From Desulfitobacterium chlororespirans DSM 11544 (GTDB lineage Bacteria > Bacillota > Desulfitobacteriia > Desulfitobacteriales > Desulfitobacteriaceae): 64,000 nucleotides of DNA. Below, in pieces: positions 23,848 to 33,062 of the stretch; the first letter of the stretch is position 1, and each line of letters opens with the position of its first letter. The notes under the pieces are model-generated. The model did no database searches. It was not told where the DNA came from and was given only the letters and a program-made list of their open reading frames with translations. The stretch is from the NCBI RefSeq assembly GCF_900143285.1, contig NZ_FRDN01000004.1:375878-439877 (forward strand). The letters are read 5' to 3'. Both the position numbers and the translations under genes were made by a program.

Positions 23848-25080
23848 TCAGTGGTCATCCCTATCCTCATTGCTCCACAGGTTGACCAAATGAACTGCGC
23901 CGCGAAATCCTACCAAAGGTGGATCATAAGGATGCAACCGCCATTTGGTATCGGGATTGGCAATCTGCATGTCACCGTTGCGCCCCGCCCATTCCAGCGC
24001 TTCGCCGCTGGCCATGAGCAGGCCTTTTTTATGCTCCCCGACCACCTGGGACCATTGGTCTTCCCCAAAATAAGGAATCTCTTCACTTCCCATCTCGGGA
24101 CAATCGCACCAGCAGGTTCCTTGGGGAAGAGCAAGCTCCTTACGGCCAAATTCCAGAATCCCTTTGACCACATCGGCATGCCCGCCCAGAGAGAGCATCG
24201 CTTCCTCCGGATGGGAACGTGTGATGTGCCGGAAATGGGGGATCACCGGGGCCAGTTGGCTGCGGGCAGTTTGCCGCTCCTGGTTGAGGAAGGCGGCATC
24301 CACCGGGATTCCGGACAGTTGAGCGATCTGTTCCAGCCAGAGGCGGGTTCCCTCCAGGCCATAGGGACGCCCGAGCAGATAAGGCGTTCCGAAGCGCTTT
24401 TGCAGATGCCTGGCAGCAGCTTCCCCCTCACGGCGCAGGACCAGGTTGATATGGGCACTCCCCATCCTCTCGATCTCTTCCACAGAGGTATGGGAAGTCA
24501 TCACACAAACCGCTTTCATGCTGAAGGCTCCCTCCATGAGGCGGAGGATCTCCCCGGCATCAGCCTGGAAGCGGAACAAATCGGCACAGGAACCGATGAT
24601 ATTAAAGGTGGGCTGCTCTGTTTTTTCGATGGTTACCGGCAAGGTTTTGGCCAGGAGAAGCAGAGCTTCCTGGATGCCCCGGTGCTGATTGACCGCAAAG
24701 CCGCCATGACCGAAAGGCAGTAAACGGACATCAGGGTAGTCCCCCTGCAGTTCCTCGCAGAGGGCCGGAAGATCCGTCCCGATGACCTCAGGAATAGCGG
24801 AGGGCAGCAGAAAAATCACCCGGGGCCGATCCTGCGTTAAGACATGATCGAGGGTATGGTTGAGCCGGCCTGTTCCTCCCAGAGCAATATCCGCCTCATC
24901 GATATGGGTGGAGTAAAGTTTGCAGCCGTCGTGGACACCGGCCCGTTTCAGAGTGACGCCGCTGTAAAGCATATGTCCCATACAGCCGAATTCCACAAGA
25001 GCAGCACCCTTGATCGTGGCAAGGGTCCACAATGTGCCCATCCGCCCTGAAGGTACCGGTTTAAAGCGATGCAGTCCCAT
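23848..25080 (-). CDS. Nitrogenase-like beta subunit (NifK/BchZ-like)
   Basis: 410 residues of the nitrogenase component 1 superfamily (IIGSCADLFRF, then LGRPYGLEGTRLWLEQIA). Of the usual cluster cysteines only C33 (VEFGCMGHMLYSG) is kept. The third-ligand position reads LPSAIPEVIG with Ala, and no Cys lies near the first position. Together with the three Cys of the partner this gives a 3+1 pattern, as in chlorophyllide reductase BchY/BchZ. No site for a FeMo-type cofactor is apparent. AGGAGG lies 8 nt before the ATG, and the gene overlaps the nifD-like gene by 20 nt. It is the last gene of the FecBCDE/NifHDK-like operon. Confidence 0.85.
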   Translation of the reverse strand: MGLHRFKPVPSGRMGTLWTLATIKGAALVEFGCMGHMLYSGVTLKRAGVHDGCKLYSTHIDEADIALGGTGRLNHTLDHVLTQDRPRVIFLLPSAIPEVIGTDLPALCEELQGDYPDVRLLPFGHGGFAVNQHRGIQEALLLLAKTLPVTIEKTEQPTFNIIGSCADLFRFQADAGEILRLMEGAFSMKAVCVMTSHTSVEEIERMGSAHINLVLRREGEAAARHLQKRFGTPYLLGRPYGLEGTRLWLEQIAQLSGIPVDAAFLNQERQTARSQLAPVIPHFRHITRSHPEEAMLSLGGHADVVKGILEFGRKELALPQGTCWCDCPEMGSEEIPYFGEDQWSQVVGEHKKGLLMASGEALEWAGRNGDMQIANPDTKWRLHPYDPPLVGFRGAVHLVNLWSNEDRDDH

Positions 25081-26386
25081 AAGCCATTCCTCCTTGCTCC
25101 TTTATATCCTTTGGATCCACTTTAGCCGCTACCCCCAAAATCCTTGTCAATAAACCCCGCGTCCGCTCATAGCCCACCTGACCGTAATAATCCATCATAT
25201 TGGCTACACAGGGAATCCTGATATCCGTATAGGACATATAGCCGATACATAAATCCGGATTCAGCTTTTGCAGAATAGGCAGCTCCGCCTCCTCATTGAC
25301 CATCCGGCAGACCAGAGGGTCCTGCCCCCTGGCGATAAGTTGCCCGGCATGATCTTTATCCTCAGGATAATACTCCTCCAAATGAAGCAGCAGGGGTTCC
25401 ATACCAAGGCCGGTCAGGTAAACTGACAGGGGAATAGGCAAATCGACTCTGGGCACGCAGACAAACCGCAGCCCGCCGAGCCTTTGTTGGGCCTGATGTT
25501 CCTGAGCCAGGGCCCGTCGGCGCTCTTCGGCAAGGGCATCTCCCCAGGACAGGCCGAAGCGCTGGGCGATGTCCTCATAGGCCTGGTCGATATCCCTTAC
25601 TGCATAACGATGGTGCAGACTGACATAGGGAATTCCCAATTCCTCCTGCATCTGCACGGCAAGGGGCTGGGTATAAGGAGACACCACCAGATTGAGAGCT
25701 GCATCCCCTGCACTCTGCAAATCCTCCAGGGAGGCACCCGGTGCCAGGTAACGCAGAGCAATGCCCTGCCTGACCAGCTCAGGAAGCAGTGAGGGCTCAG
25801 GAATATGGTCCTCCTCCGGTGCCCGGCCCAGGACATTGATGCGCCTGGGATCCGTGGCTTTCTTTTCCATCAGCAATCCCAGAGCCTTCATGGTTTTCCA
25901 GGAGCCGGGGGGATGGCTGACGTTCTTGAATTGACCCAGCATCACATAGGTAACCCGTGCCGACAGTTCCGGTTGAATTTCCTGAATGATCCCTTCCATA
26001 TCCTCGCCGATTAACTCCGGAATACAGGTGGCGATGAGCAGAATCGCTCTGGCCCCCGCCTGATCCATCTTTTTCAGGGCATCCCGCAATCCTTCCCGGC
26101 AGCCAAACACCACCTCTTGATCACTAAGAGTATACAGCCAGTGCAGTTCCCCCTGCCTGCCCTCCGGATGGGGGTTGAAGAGCCGGGAATGAGTGGCACA
26201 TTCCTGGGTTCCCACCAGCAGAGAGGAAAGACCTTGAATATCCTTGACAATCACGGAAGCGATCCGCATTGGACAGTGGGACCCGGGTGAAACGGCAGGG
26301 GTCAGGAATTTAATCCCCGTGCCGGATTTGACTGAGGACAGACGCTTTAAATGCTTTAATTCTTTTAACTCTTTTAATTCCTTCAT
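25061..26386 (-). CDS. Nitrogenase-like alpha subunit (NifD/BchY-like)
   Basis: 441 residues. C38 (SPGSHCPMR), C63 ([10 protein letters not shown]) and C121 ([10 protein letters not shown]) line up with the three cluster-ligand cysteines of NifD, NifE and BchY. The loop that holds the FeMo-cofactor His in NifD reads [13 protein letters not shown] here and has no His. So this is not a nitrogenase but a dark-operative reductase-like subunit, probably with a [4Fe-4S] cluster shared with the 23848-25080 product. The first 16 residues are a run of KEL/KHL units. It overlaps nifH-like by 4 nt (ATGA). The substrate is unknown; tetrapyrrole- or metallophore-like is inferred from the FecBCDE partners. 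Confidence 0.87.
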   Translation of the reverse strand: MKELKELKELKHLKRLSSVKSGTGIKFLTPAVSPGSHCPMRIASVIVKDIQGLSSLLVGTQECATHSRLFNPHPEGRQGELHWLYTLSDQEVVFGCREGLRDALKKMDQAGARAILLIATCIPELIGEDMEGIIQEIQPELSARVTYVMLGQFKNVSHPPGSWKTMKALGLLMEKKATDPRRINVLGRAPEEDHIPEPSLLPELVRQGIALRYLAPGASLEDLQSAGDAALNLVVSPYTQPLAVQMQEELGIPYVSLHHRYAVRDIDQAYEDIAQRFGLSWGDALAEERRRALAQEHQAQQRLGGLRFVCVPRVDLPIPLSVYLTGLGMEPLLLHLEEYYPEDKDHAGQLIARGQDPLVCRMVNEEAELPILQKLNPDLCIGYMSYTDIRIPCVANMMDYYGQVGYERTRGLLTRILGVAAKVDPKDIKEQGGMAYGTASL

Positions 26387-27138
26387 GCCTTAGCAGCCCC
26401 CTCCAGCAGGTATTTGGCCAAAGCCCTATAATGCCCGGCCATCTCCGAATCCGGGAAAGCCTCCACCACGGTTTTGCCTTGGGCTTCGGCCTGCTGCACC
26501 GCCGGATCCCGGGGCAAACGGTAAAGAACCGGTGCTCCAATCTCCGCCGCCGCCTTGTCCACCAGTTCCTGCTCTCCTGCAAAGTTTTTGGCATTGAGAA
26601 TCAGCCCGCGCAGGGAAGCATAGCCCCGCTTGCCAAAGCTTTTGACGGCGTGGGAGATGTTGGTCGCCGCATACAGGGACATCATCTCACCGGAAGTGAC
26701 GATACACACCTCATCGGCGTACCCGCCCCGGATGGGCATGGCAAAACCGCCGCAGACCACATCGCCTAGGACATCGTACAGAACCACATCAGGCCGGTAG
26801 ATCGTATAAGCGTCCAGTTCCTCCAGCTTCTCAAAGGCCGTAATGATCCCCCGTCCGGCACACCCTACACCCGGCACAGGTCCCCCCGCCTCCACACACA
26901 ATACCCCGGTGCTGCTTTCCACCACCAGCTCCTCAAGGGTAGCGTCGCTTTGCTCCCGTAGGGTATCCAAAACGGTGGGGATATTTTTCCCGCCGGTCAG
27001 ATTGCGGGTGGAATCAGCCTTCGGATCACAGCCGATTTGCAGCACCTTCAGACCCATGGCCGCCATGGCTGCCGCTACATTGGATACGGTGGTGGATTTG
27101 CCGATGCCGCCCTTGCCGTAGATTGCAATTTTTTTCAT
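26383..27138 (-). CDS. NifH-like reductase (dinitrogenase reductase/BchL family)
   Basis: 251 residues. The ATP loop is GKGGIGKST (8-16) and switch I is DPKAD (38-42). C93 (VGCAGRG) and C129 ([12 protein letters not shown]) bridge the [4Fe-4S] cluster between two monomers. All functional residues of NifH are kept, so the protein should be an active ATP-driven electron donor. It is about 40 residues shorter than true NifH at the C-terminus, as in BchL/CfbC relatives. Its start overlaps the FecE stop by 4 nt, which ties reductase and importer into one translation unit. It would deliver electrons to the two subunits encoded downstream. Confidence 0.93.
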   Translation of the reverse strand: MKKIAIYGKGGIGKSTTVSNVAAAMAAMGLKVLQIGCDPKADSTRNLTGGKNIPTVLDTLREQSDATLEELVVESSTGVLCVEAGGPVPGVGCAGRGIITAFEKLEELDAYTIYRPDVVLYDVLGDVVCGGFAMPIRGGYADEVCIVTSGEMMSLYAATNISHAVKSFGKRGYASLRGLILNAKNFAGEQELVDKAAAEIGAPVLYRLPRDPAVQQAEAQGKTVVEAFPDSEMAGHYRALAKYLLEGAAKA

Positions 27139-27962
27139 ATCAAAGTTCCTCCGGATACTTTCTTTTGCTGCTTTTGCTGATCGATCAGGTCATAGAAAAC
27201 ACAAGTAGGCCTCCCGGTCCGGGATTCCTTAATAATCATCGCCTCAATCTGGAAGGTTTCCCGCAACACTTCGACGGTCATCACTTCCTCCGGCGTACCG
27301 TGACGGATGATTTTCCCGCCCCGGATAGCCACCATATAGTCGGCAAACCTGGCCGCCAGGTTCAAATCATGGAGAACCATCACGATGGTGCAGCCCTGTT
27401 CCCGGTTGAGCTGGTAGAGCAGCTGCAGCACCTCCAGCTGATAAGACAGATCCAGATAGGTGGTAGGCTCGTCGAGGAGGATCAAATCCGTCTGCTGGGC
27501 CAGGGCCATGGCGATCCAGACCCGTTGGCGCTGGCCGCCGGAGAGATTATCCACGGCTGTCGTTTCCAATTCCGTCAGCTTGGTTACCTCCAGGGCCCAG
27601 GCGATGATCTTCTTATCCCCGGCCTTAAGCTTGCCCATGCCCCGCTGGTGAGGAAAGCGCCCGTAGGCCACCAATTCACCTACCGTCAAACCGGCCGGAG
27701 CCTGGGGAGACTGAGGCAGAATCGCCATCTTTTGGGCCACTTCCTTGGTGGACAGGCGCCGGATATCCTCGCCGTTCAGGTAGACCATGCCTCCCTTAGG
27801 CTTGAGGATGCGCCCCACAGCCTTCAAAACCGTTGATTTTCCGCAACCGTTGGCTCCGATAATAGTGGTGATCTTTCCTTGAGGGATCTGCATATCCAGA
27901 TTGTCCACCACCATTTTATCCTCATAGGCGATGGCCAGACACTCTGTGGCAATACTGTTCAT
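27135..27962 (-). CDS. FecE-type ABC importer ATPase
   Basis: 275 residues. Walker A is GANGCGKST, the signature [10 protein letters not shown], and Walker B ends [10 protein letters not shown], as in FecE/FhuC/BtuD proteins. It powers the two FecCD-type permeases encoded just upstream (gap 15 nt). The C-terminal segment is short and standard for siderophore, haem or B12 importers. Confidence 0.93.
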   Translation of the reverse strand: MNSIATECLAIAYEDKMVVDNLDMQIPQGKITTIIGANGCGKSTVLKAVGRILKPKGGMVYLNGEDIRRLSTKEVAQKMAILPQSPQAPAGLTVGELVAYGRFPHQRGMGKLKAGDKKIIAWALEVTKLTELETTAVDNLSGGQRQRVWIAMALAQQTDLILLDEPTTYLDLSYQLEVLQLLYQLNREQGCTIVMVLHDLNLAARFADYMVAIRGGKIIRHGTPEEVMTVEVLRETFQIEAMIIKESRTGRPTCVFYDLIDQQKQQKKVSGGTLI

Positions 27963-27977
27963 CTACTTCAGCTCCTT

Positions 27978-29045
27978 TCATGCTGTTTTGCTTTTGGCCA
28001 GCAAGTAGAGAAAATAGGGTGCGCCGATCACGGCCACCACGATGCCGGTAGGAATTTCCGCGGGCTGGACGATCACCCTGGCGATGGTATCCGCCACCGC
28101 CACCAGCACCCCTCCCACCAATGCACAGGCAGGCAGCAAAATGCTGTGCTTCGGTCCCACCAGCCGCCGGGCTAAATGGGGAGCGATCAATCCCACAAAA
28201 CTGATGCTGCCGCTGACCGCCACTGAGGAAGCCGCTAAAGCAACGGCTGCTGCCAGGAGCTTGCGCCGTTCCTGTTCCACCGCCACCCCCAAACCGCAGG
28301 CTTCATCCTCACCCAGATTCAGCACATCCAGCACCCGGCTTTTCATCATGACATAAGGAATAAGCAAAAGCAGCCAAGGCAAAAGGGCCAGCACATAATT
28401 CCAGTTGGATCCCCAGATACTGCCCGCCTGCCAGGTGGCGACAAAATCGAACTGGGTGTCGTCCAGCTTAACCACCAGAAGGGTGGTAAGAGCCGAAATC
28501 CCCGCCTGGACCGCCACACCGGTCAGGACCAGACGCATGGGCGCGATTCCTTCCCCTTTTTTGAAGGCCAGGATATAGACAAGAACCGCTGTAACCCCCG
28601 CTCCTATTAAGGATAAAAAGGGTAAAGTGAAGATGGACAGAAAGGACTGGGCACCAAAAAACATGACATAGAGAATGACCATCAGTCCCGCACCGGCATT
28701 GATCCCCAGGAGTCCGGGGTCCGCCAGTCCGTTCCTGGCAATACTCTGGATAATGCAGCCGGATAAAGCCAGCCCCCCGCCGATAAGCATCGAGATCACG
28801 ATCCGGGGCAGCCGGAAGCTGAACAAAATCAGATTTTCCTTGCCCGTACCGCCCCCAAACAGGGTGCGCAGGGTATCCAGGGGAGTCAGCTTGGCATAAC
28901 CCGAGTTCATACTGATCAGCAAAGAAAGAAGGAGCAGAGCCACACATCCGGCCAGGATCATCCGATGACGCCGGGCTACTTTCCTTTTGTACAGTTCGTT
29001 TTTTTGTTGTTGAATGTTCAGTTTAGTGTTAAGTTGAGTGTTCAT
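27978..29045 (-). CDS. FecCD-type ABC permease (2)
   Basis: 355 residues with about ten membrane helices. Family motifs: GGLALSGCIIQSIARNGLADPGLLGINAG near the N-terminus is conserved and LIAPHLARRLVG marks the ATPase-coupling loop. The N-terminal 25 residues are charged and cytoplasmic. The start overlaps the preceding permease stop (TAATG). Together with the 29045-30097 product it should form a heterodimeric channel for an iron chelate, haem or corrinoid. Confidence 0.92.
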   Translation of the reverse strand: MNTQLNTKLNIQQQKNELYKRKVARRHRMILAGCVALLLLSLLISMNSGYAKLTPLDTLRTLFGGGTGKENLILFSFRLPRIVISMLIGGGLALSGCIIQSIARNGLADPGLLGINAGAGLMVILYVMFFGAQSFLSIFTLPFLSLIGAGVTAVLVYILAFKKGEGIAPMRLVLTGVAVQAGISALTTLLVVKLDDTQFDFVATWQAGSIWGSNWNYVLALLPWLLLLIPYVMMKSRVLDVLNLGEDEACGLGVAVEQERRKLLAAAVALAASSVAVSGSISFVGLIAPHLARRLVGPKHSILLPACALVGGVLVAVADTIARVIVQPAEIPTGIVVAVIGAPYFLYLLAKSKTA

Positions 29046-30097
29046 TACAATGCCCTCTTTTGCCTGCGTGCGAGATAGAGAAAGAAAGGAACGCCGACCA
29101 CAGCGATCAGAGCGCCGACGGGTGTCTCAAAGGGGGGATTAAGCCTCCTGGCCCCCAGATCCGCCAGCACCATGAGCAAAGCCCCCATGACCGCCGAAGA
29201 AGGAATGATCCAGCGATAATCCACACCTACCAAATAACGGACAATATGGGGAATGATCAGTCCCACAAAGCCCACAGCACCCACCACAGCAACGGAGGCC
29301 CCGGCCAGGATGACCACGATCAGGGAACAGAGCATACTGATGGTCAGGGTGTTCAAGCCCAATCCTTTGGCCACCTCTTCACCAAGGCTGAGCAGGGAGA
29401 TGGAACGGGAAAGGATCATGGCCCCCAGCAGGGCGCCCACGATCCATGGTGTCATGATCTTAATCTGAACCCAGTTGGAACCGGCCACCCCTCCCACCGT
29501 CCAAAACATAATATCCTGAGCTACGTCAAAATACAGAGCAATGCCCTGACTGAGGGCGATCAAAAGAGCGCTGACCGCGGCACCGGCCAGCACCAGCCGC
29601 ATGGGAGTGGCTCCTCCCCGCCTCATAGAGGCGATGCCGTTGACCAAAGCCGCCCCCAGAGCCGCGCCTAAAAAGGAAAAAAAGATAACCTGCATATACC
29701 CCATACCGGGAAAAAAAGCAAAGCAAAGAGACAGGGCAAAGCCGGCCCCGGCATTGAGCCCCAGCAGCCCGGAGTCCGCCAAAGGATTGCGGGTTATCCC
29801 CTGCATAATGGCTCCGGCCACAGCAAAGGCCGCCCCTACCATGGCACTGGCGATGACCCGGGGCAGACGGAGATCCACGATAATTAAATGCTGAGTATTC
29901 ATAGAGTCAAAGCGGAACAATACATCCCCGATCACGGAGAGGGGGATTTCCGCCGCTCCCTTGGTGATGGAAAAGGCCATCAGCAGTATAAGCAGTCCCG
30001 TTCCCCCCAGAATAATGAGGCTCCCCGCCCAGGTACGGCCTTTTTTCTTGTCCTGCCCTGCCTTAAGCAGTTGCGCTGACTCTTTGGTATGTTTCAT
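29045..30097 (-). CDS. FecCD-type ABC permease (1)
   Basis: 350 residues, ten or so membrane helices. It has the family pattern AGAIMQGITRNPLADSGLLG and the coupling motif LIIPHIVRYLVG. A basic cytoplasmic start (residues 1-22) is followed by the first helix at about 23-43. It is translated right before the second permease and 21 nt after the exporter-type half-transporter. Substrate class as for the FecB lipoproteins: a metal chelate or tetrapyrrole. Confidence 0.92.
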   Translation of the reverse strand: MKHTKESAQLLKAGQDKKKGRTWAGSLIILGGTGLLILLMAFSITKGAAEIPLSVIGDVLFRFDSMNTQHLIIVDLRLPRVIASAMVGAAFAVAGAIMQGITRNPLADSGLLGLNAGAGFALSLCFAFFPGMGYMQVIFFSFLGAALGAALVNGIASMRRGGATPMRLVLAGAAVSALLIALSQGIALYFDVAQDIMFWTVGGVAGSNWVQIKIMTPWIVGALLGAMILSRSISLLSLGEEVAKGLGLNTLTISMLCSLIVVILAGASVAVVGAVGFVGLIIPHIVRYLVGVDYRWIIPSSAVMGALLMVLADLGARRLNPPFETPVGALIAVVGVPFFLYLARRQKRAL

Positions 30098-30118
30098 TGA
30101 CTGACAGCCCCCTTGTTG

Positions 30119-31837
30119 CTATGCACCGACCTGCGCCCTATGCAAATTGCTGTAGATGCCATTTTTCCGTAAAAGCTCCTCATGACCCCCTTCTTCGGCA
30201 ATACCCTCCTCCGTCAGGACCACGATCCGGTCGGCATGGCGAATGGTCGCCAGCCGGTGGGCAATGATCAGAGTGGTACGCCCCTGGGCCAGCTCCGCCA
30301 GAGCTTGCAGAATCGAAGACTCGGTCAGGGTATCCAGGGAGGACGTGGCTTCGTCCAGGATGAGAATGGGCGGATTTTTCAGGAACATGCGGGCAATGGC
30401 GATGCGCTGCCTCTGTCCTCCGGAAAGCTTTACCCCCCGTTCTCCGATCAAGGTATCCATGCCCGTGGGCTGTTCCCGGATGAAATCGTCCAGCCGGGCC
30501 CGGCGGGCCGCCTCCCATAGTTCTTCTTCTGTGGCACCAAGCTTGCCGAAGCGGATGTTCTCCCCAATGCTGCCGGAGAAAAGGAAAACATCCTGCTGCA
30601 CCACCCCGATCTGCTGCCTTAAAGAAGCCAGCTTAAGCTTGCGGATATCCATCCCGTCAATGGTGATGCGCCCTTCATCCGCTTCATAGAAGCGCAAAAG
30701 CAGGCTGCATAAGGTGGTTTTACCGGCACCCGATGTCCCTACGAAAGCCACCGTTTCACCGGCCCGGACAGACAGATCGATAGTGTTCAGGACCGTGCTG
30801 TCCTCACGATAACCAAAGCTCACCTGCTCATAGCGGATATCCCCCCGCAAGGAGGATACTTCCACCGCATCCGGAGCATCCTTGATCTCCGGCTCCGTAT
30901 CGATAATTTCCACAAAGTTCTTAAAACCTGCCATGCCATTGGGAAAGCGGACGGAGAAAGCCGCCAGCATGCGGATGGGCATGACCATCACATTGGCAAT
31001 GAGAATGAAGCTGAACAGTTCACCGCCGGTCATCCTGCCGTTCAAAGTAAACCAGCTTCCCCCCAGCAGAGCCAGCACCGGCAACAGACTGATAAACATA
31101 TAGGTAACCGCTTCGTTTTGGGCGACATTCTTGAACCCGTCAATTTTGGCTTCACAAAAACATTGATTGTCCGACACAAACAGCTTTTTCTGATGGTCTT
31201 CGTTAGCAAAAGCCTGCACCACCCGGATGCCGCCGATACCATCCTCCAGCCTTGACAAAAAACCGCCGACAGCGCCGAACATGCGCTTTCTGGTCACCAC
31301 CAGCCGGCGCATAAAATGCATATTGATCGCCAGCAGGATCATCACAAACAGGCTCAGAGGCAGGGCCAGCTGCCAGTTGGCCTGGAACATCATCACCATG
31401 GCGCCGGCCAGGGTAAAGGTGGAGATCAAGAAATGCTCCGGTCCATAATGGGCCATATTGCCGATATCCATGAGGTCGTTGGTAATCCGGGAAGCCAGTT
31501 GGCCCTGCTTATGATTATCAAAAAAGCGAAAGGACAGCTTTTGCAGATGAGTGTAAATCTCAATCCGCATATCCGTCTCGATGTAGAGTCCCAGTTTTTC
31601 TCCCCAATATCCCACCACAAATTTCAGCACCGTATTCACGATATAGATCAACCCAAGCAGGATACAGGCCCCTAAAATCAGCTTCCACTCTCCCCTGGGC
31701 AGGAGGGTATCGACAATATGTTGGACTGTAAAAGGAAAAAACAATTCCAGCAAGGCGGCCGCTACAGCACAGGAGACATCCAGGAGAAACAGTCCCTTGT
31801 AGGGGCTGTAGTACCGCAGAAACCGTCTGATCATCAT
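30119..31837 (-). CDS. ABC exporter-type half-transporter (metallophore operon)
   Basis: 572 residues from the ATG at 31837, with AGGGG upstream. Six membrane helices (about 1-300) precede an ATPase domain: Walker A GTSGAGKTT, signature [10 protein letters not shown], Walker B ILDEATSSLD. This exporter fold is used by drug/lipid exporters and by YbtP/YbtQ and IrtAB, which import siderophores. It lies inside the FecB-FecCDE-NifHDK-like operon without a partner half, so it is probably a homodimer. It may export a metallophore or its used product. Confidence 0.88.
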   Translation of the reverse strand: MMIRRFLRYYSPYKGLFLLDVSCAVAAALLELFFPFTVQHIVDTLLPRGEWKLILGACILLGLIYIVNTVLKFVVGYWGEKLGLYIETDMRIEIYTHLQKLSFRFFDNHKQGQLASRITNDLMDIGNMAHYGPEHFLISTFTLAGAMVMMFQANWQLALPLSLFVMILLAINMHFMRRLVVTRKRMFGAVGGFLSRLEDGIGGIRVVQAFANEDHQKKLFVSDNQCFCEAKIDGFKNVAQNEAVTYMFISLLPVLALLGGSWFTLNGRMTGGELFSFILIANVMVMPIRMLAAFSVRFPNGMAGFKNFVEIIDTEPEIKDAPDAVEVSSLRGDIRYEQVSFGYREDSTVLNTIDLSVRAGETVAFVGTSGAGKTTLCSLLLRFYEADEGRITIDGMDIRKLKLASLRQQIGVVQQDVFLFSGSIGENIRFGKLGATEEELWEAARRARLDDFIREQPTGMDTLIGERGVKLSGGQRQRIAIARMFLKNPPILILDEATSSLDTLTESSILQALAELAQGRTTLIIAHRLATIRHADRIVVLTEEGIAEEGGHEELLRKNGIYSNLHRAQVGA

Positions 31838-31931
31838 GATTGATTTGCCCCTTTTTTCGTCAATAGTTGAAGGTTTCAGCAAACAGAAACCGAACGTTGG
31901 CCGTCCGAACAGGCAACGCCCGGTAAATTTT

Positions 31932-32918
31932 CTACTTGCTTGTCAGCTCTTCAACAAGGGCGCGAATCCCAATTTCCATGCCCAGAGGTCCGCCGGAAAA
32001 GGCGGAGCGATCGACAGAAATCACCTGCCCCGCTTTCACTGCAGTCAAGGACTGCCATACAGAGCTGTTGGCATTTAAATCAGCCAGTTTATCTTCATCC
32101 ACGGTATTGGTTATTTCGTCATAGAGGATGATAAAGTCAGGATTCAAATCCGCCAGGCTCTCCAGGGATAATTGCCCCGGTTTTTCATAAGGGCTTTTCA
32201 GGCCGATGCCTTTTTCCGGGTTAAAGGCAAAATCCGGCATCCAGGAATAGATATCCTTTTCCTGAAGTCTGATGAAGACAAAGGTTTTATCCTGATCAGG
32301 AGCAAGCTTAGCTTTGGCATCCGTCAGCAAGCCCTCTAATCTGGCAATTTCAGCCTCAGCTTTTGCTTCTTCACCCAACATCATGCCATACTCTCTGATC
32401 ACCCCCTGCCAGGTGGACCAATTCTCACCATAGCCGGGGATCGGTCCGCCGGCCACGGCTATGACGGGGGCTATTTTTTTCAGGTCTTCCACAATGGCGC
32501 CCTGGGTGCTGTCAATATAGAGGATGACATCCGGGTTGACTTCCACCAATTTCTCCAGATTGGGGGCTTTCGTGGCCCCTACATCGATAATTTCAAACTT
32601 CTCCGCATAAGGGATCAGCGACCCCCACCCTTTGTAAACCGTCTCCGTATCCGTAGCCGCCACAGGAATCTGGCCTAAAGCCACAATGGCTTCGTAATTA
32701 TGAAAATTCAGCAGAGCAATGCGCTCCGGCTTCTTATCCAAAACGATTTCATTTCCCACGGCGTCCACATAGGTCCTTGGCCAGGCAGCTTCTTCCCCTG
32801 CCGCAGGCGTGTTTTCCGAAGGAACCTCAGCATTATTGCTGGCCGGCGCTCCGCCGCAACCTGTAAGCAGCCCCAGCATCAGTGAGATGGACACTATCAG
32901 TACCCTTAGTTTTTTCAT
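31932..32918 (-). CDS. FecB-type iron/metallophore-binding lipoprotein (2)
   Basis: 328 residues from the ATG at 32918 (GGAGGGG 7 nt upstream). The lipobox is LTGC. The class III binding fold shows KPERIALLNFHNYEAIVALG and APNLEKLVEVNPDVILY. It is the first gene of the operon that runs to the nifK-like gene at 23848, under operator copy b. It is a paralogue of the lipoprotein at 22285-23271 but clearly diverged, so the two may bind different ligands or different states of one ligand. Confidence 0.92.
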   Translation of the reverse strand: MKKLRVLIVSISLMLGLLTGCGGAPASNNAEVPSENTPAAGEEAAWPRTYVDAVGNEIVLDKKPERIALLNFHNYEAIVALGQIPVAATDTETVYKGWGSLIPYAEKFEIIDVGATKAPNLEKLVEVNPDVILYIDSTQGAIVEDLKKIAPVIAVAGGPIPGYGENWSTWQGVIREYGMMLGEEAKAEAEIARLEGLLTDAKAKLAPDQDKTFVFIRLQEKDIYSWMPDFAFNPEKGIGLKSPYEKPGQLSLESLADLNPDFIILYDEITNTVDEDKLADLNANSSVWQSLTAVKAGQVISVDRSAFSGGPLGMEIGIRALVEELTSK

Positions 32919-32942
32919 TATCATACCCCTCCAATAGCGTTC

Positions 32943-32962
32943 GAGTTAGTTGTAGCTAACTC
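32943..32962 (-). promoter_or_regulatory. Island operator (copy b) before the FecB2-NifHDK-like operon
   Basis: GAGTTAG-TTGTAG-CTAACTC lies 25 nt upstream of the FecB2 start. A weak promoter TTTCAA-N17-TATACT (32972-33000, minus) sits just upstream, which puts the palindrome at the start of the transcript. That is a repressor position. Confidence 0.7.
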
Positions 32963-33062
32963 ATCAATGTCAGTATAGCAAGGGATACTTTAAATTGAAA
33001 TGGACTAAAATTCAAAACCCTATGGATTTTTGCTGACTCTGCTCCTGCTTGGCTAAGCGAAC

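Noticed and set aside
23848-27138. A nitrogen fixation (nif) operon
   Set aside because: Only H, D and K-like genes are present, no nifB/E/N/V, the D-like protein lacks the FeMo-cofactor His, and the K-like protein lacks most cluster cysteines.
23848-27138. F430 biosynthesis (CfbCD) or bacteriochlorophyll genes
   Set aside because: CfbD is a single D-type subunit and no other cfb or bch genes lie nearby. The linked genes are transporters. A relation to BchXYZ is structural only.
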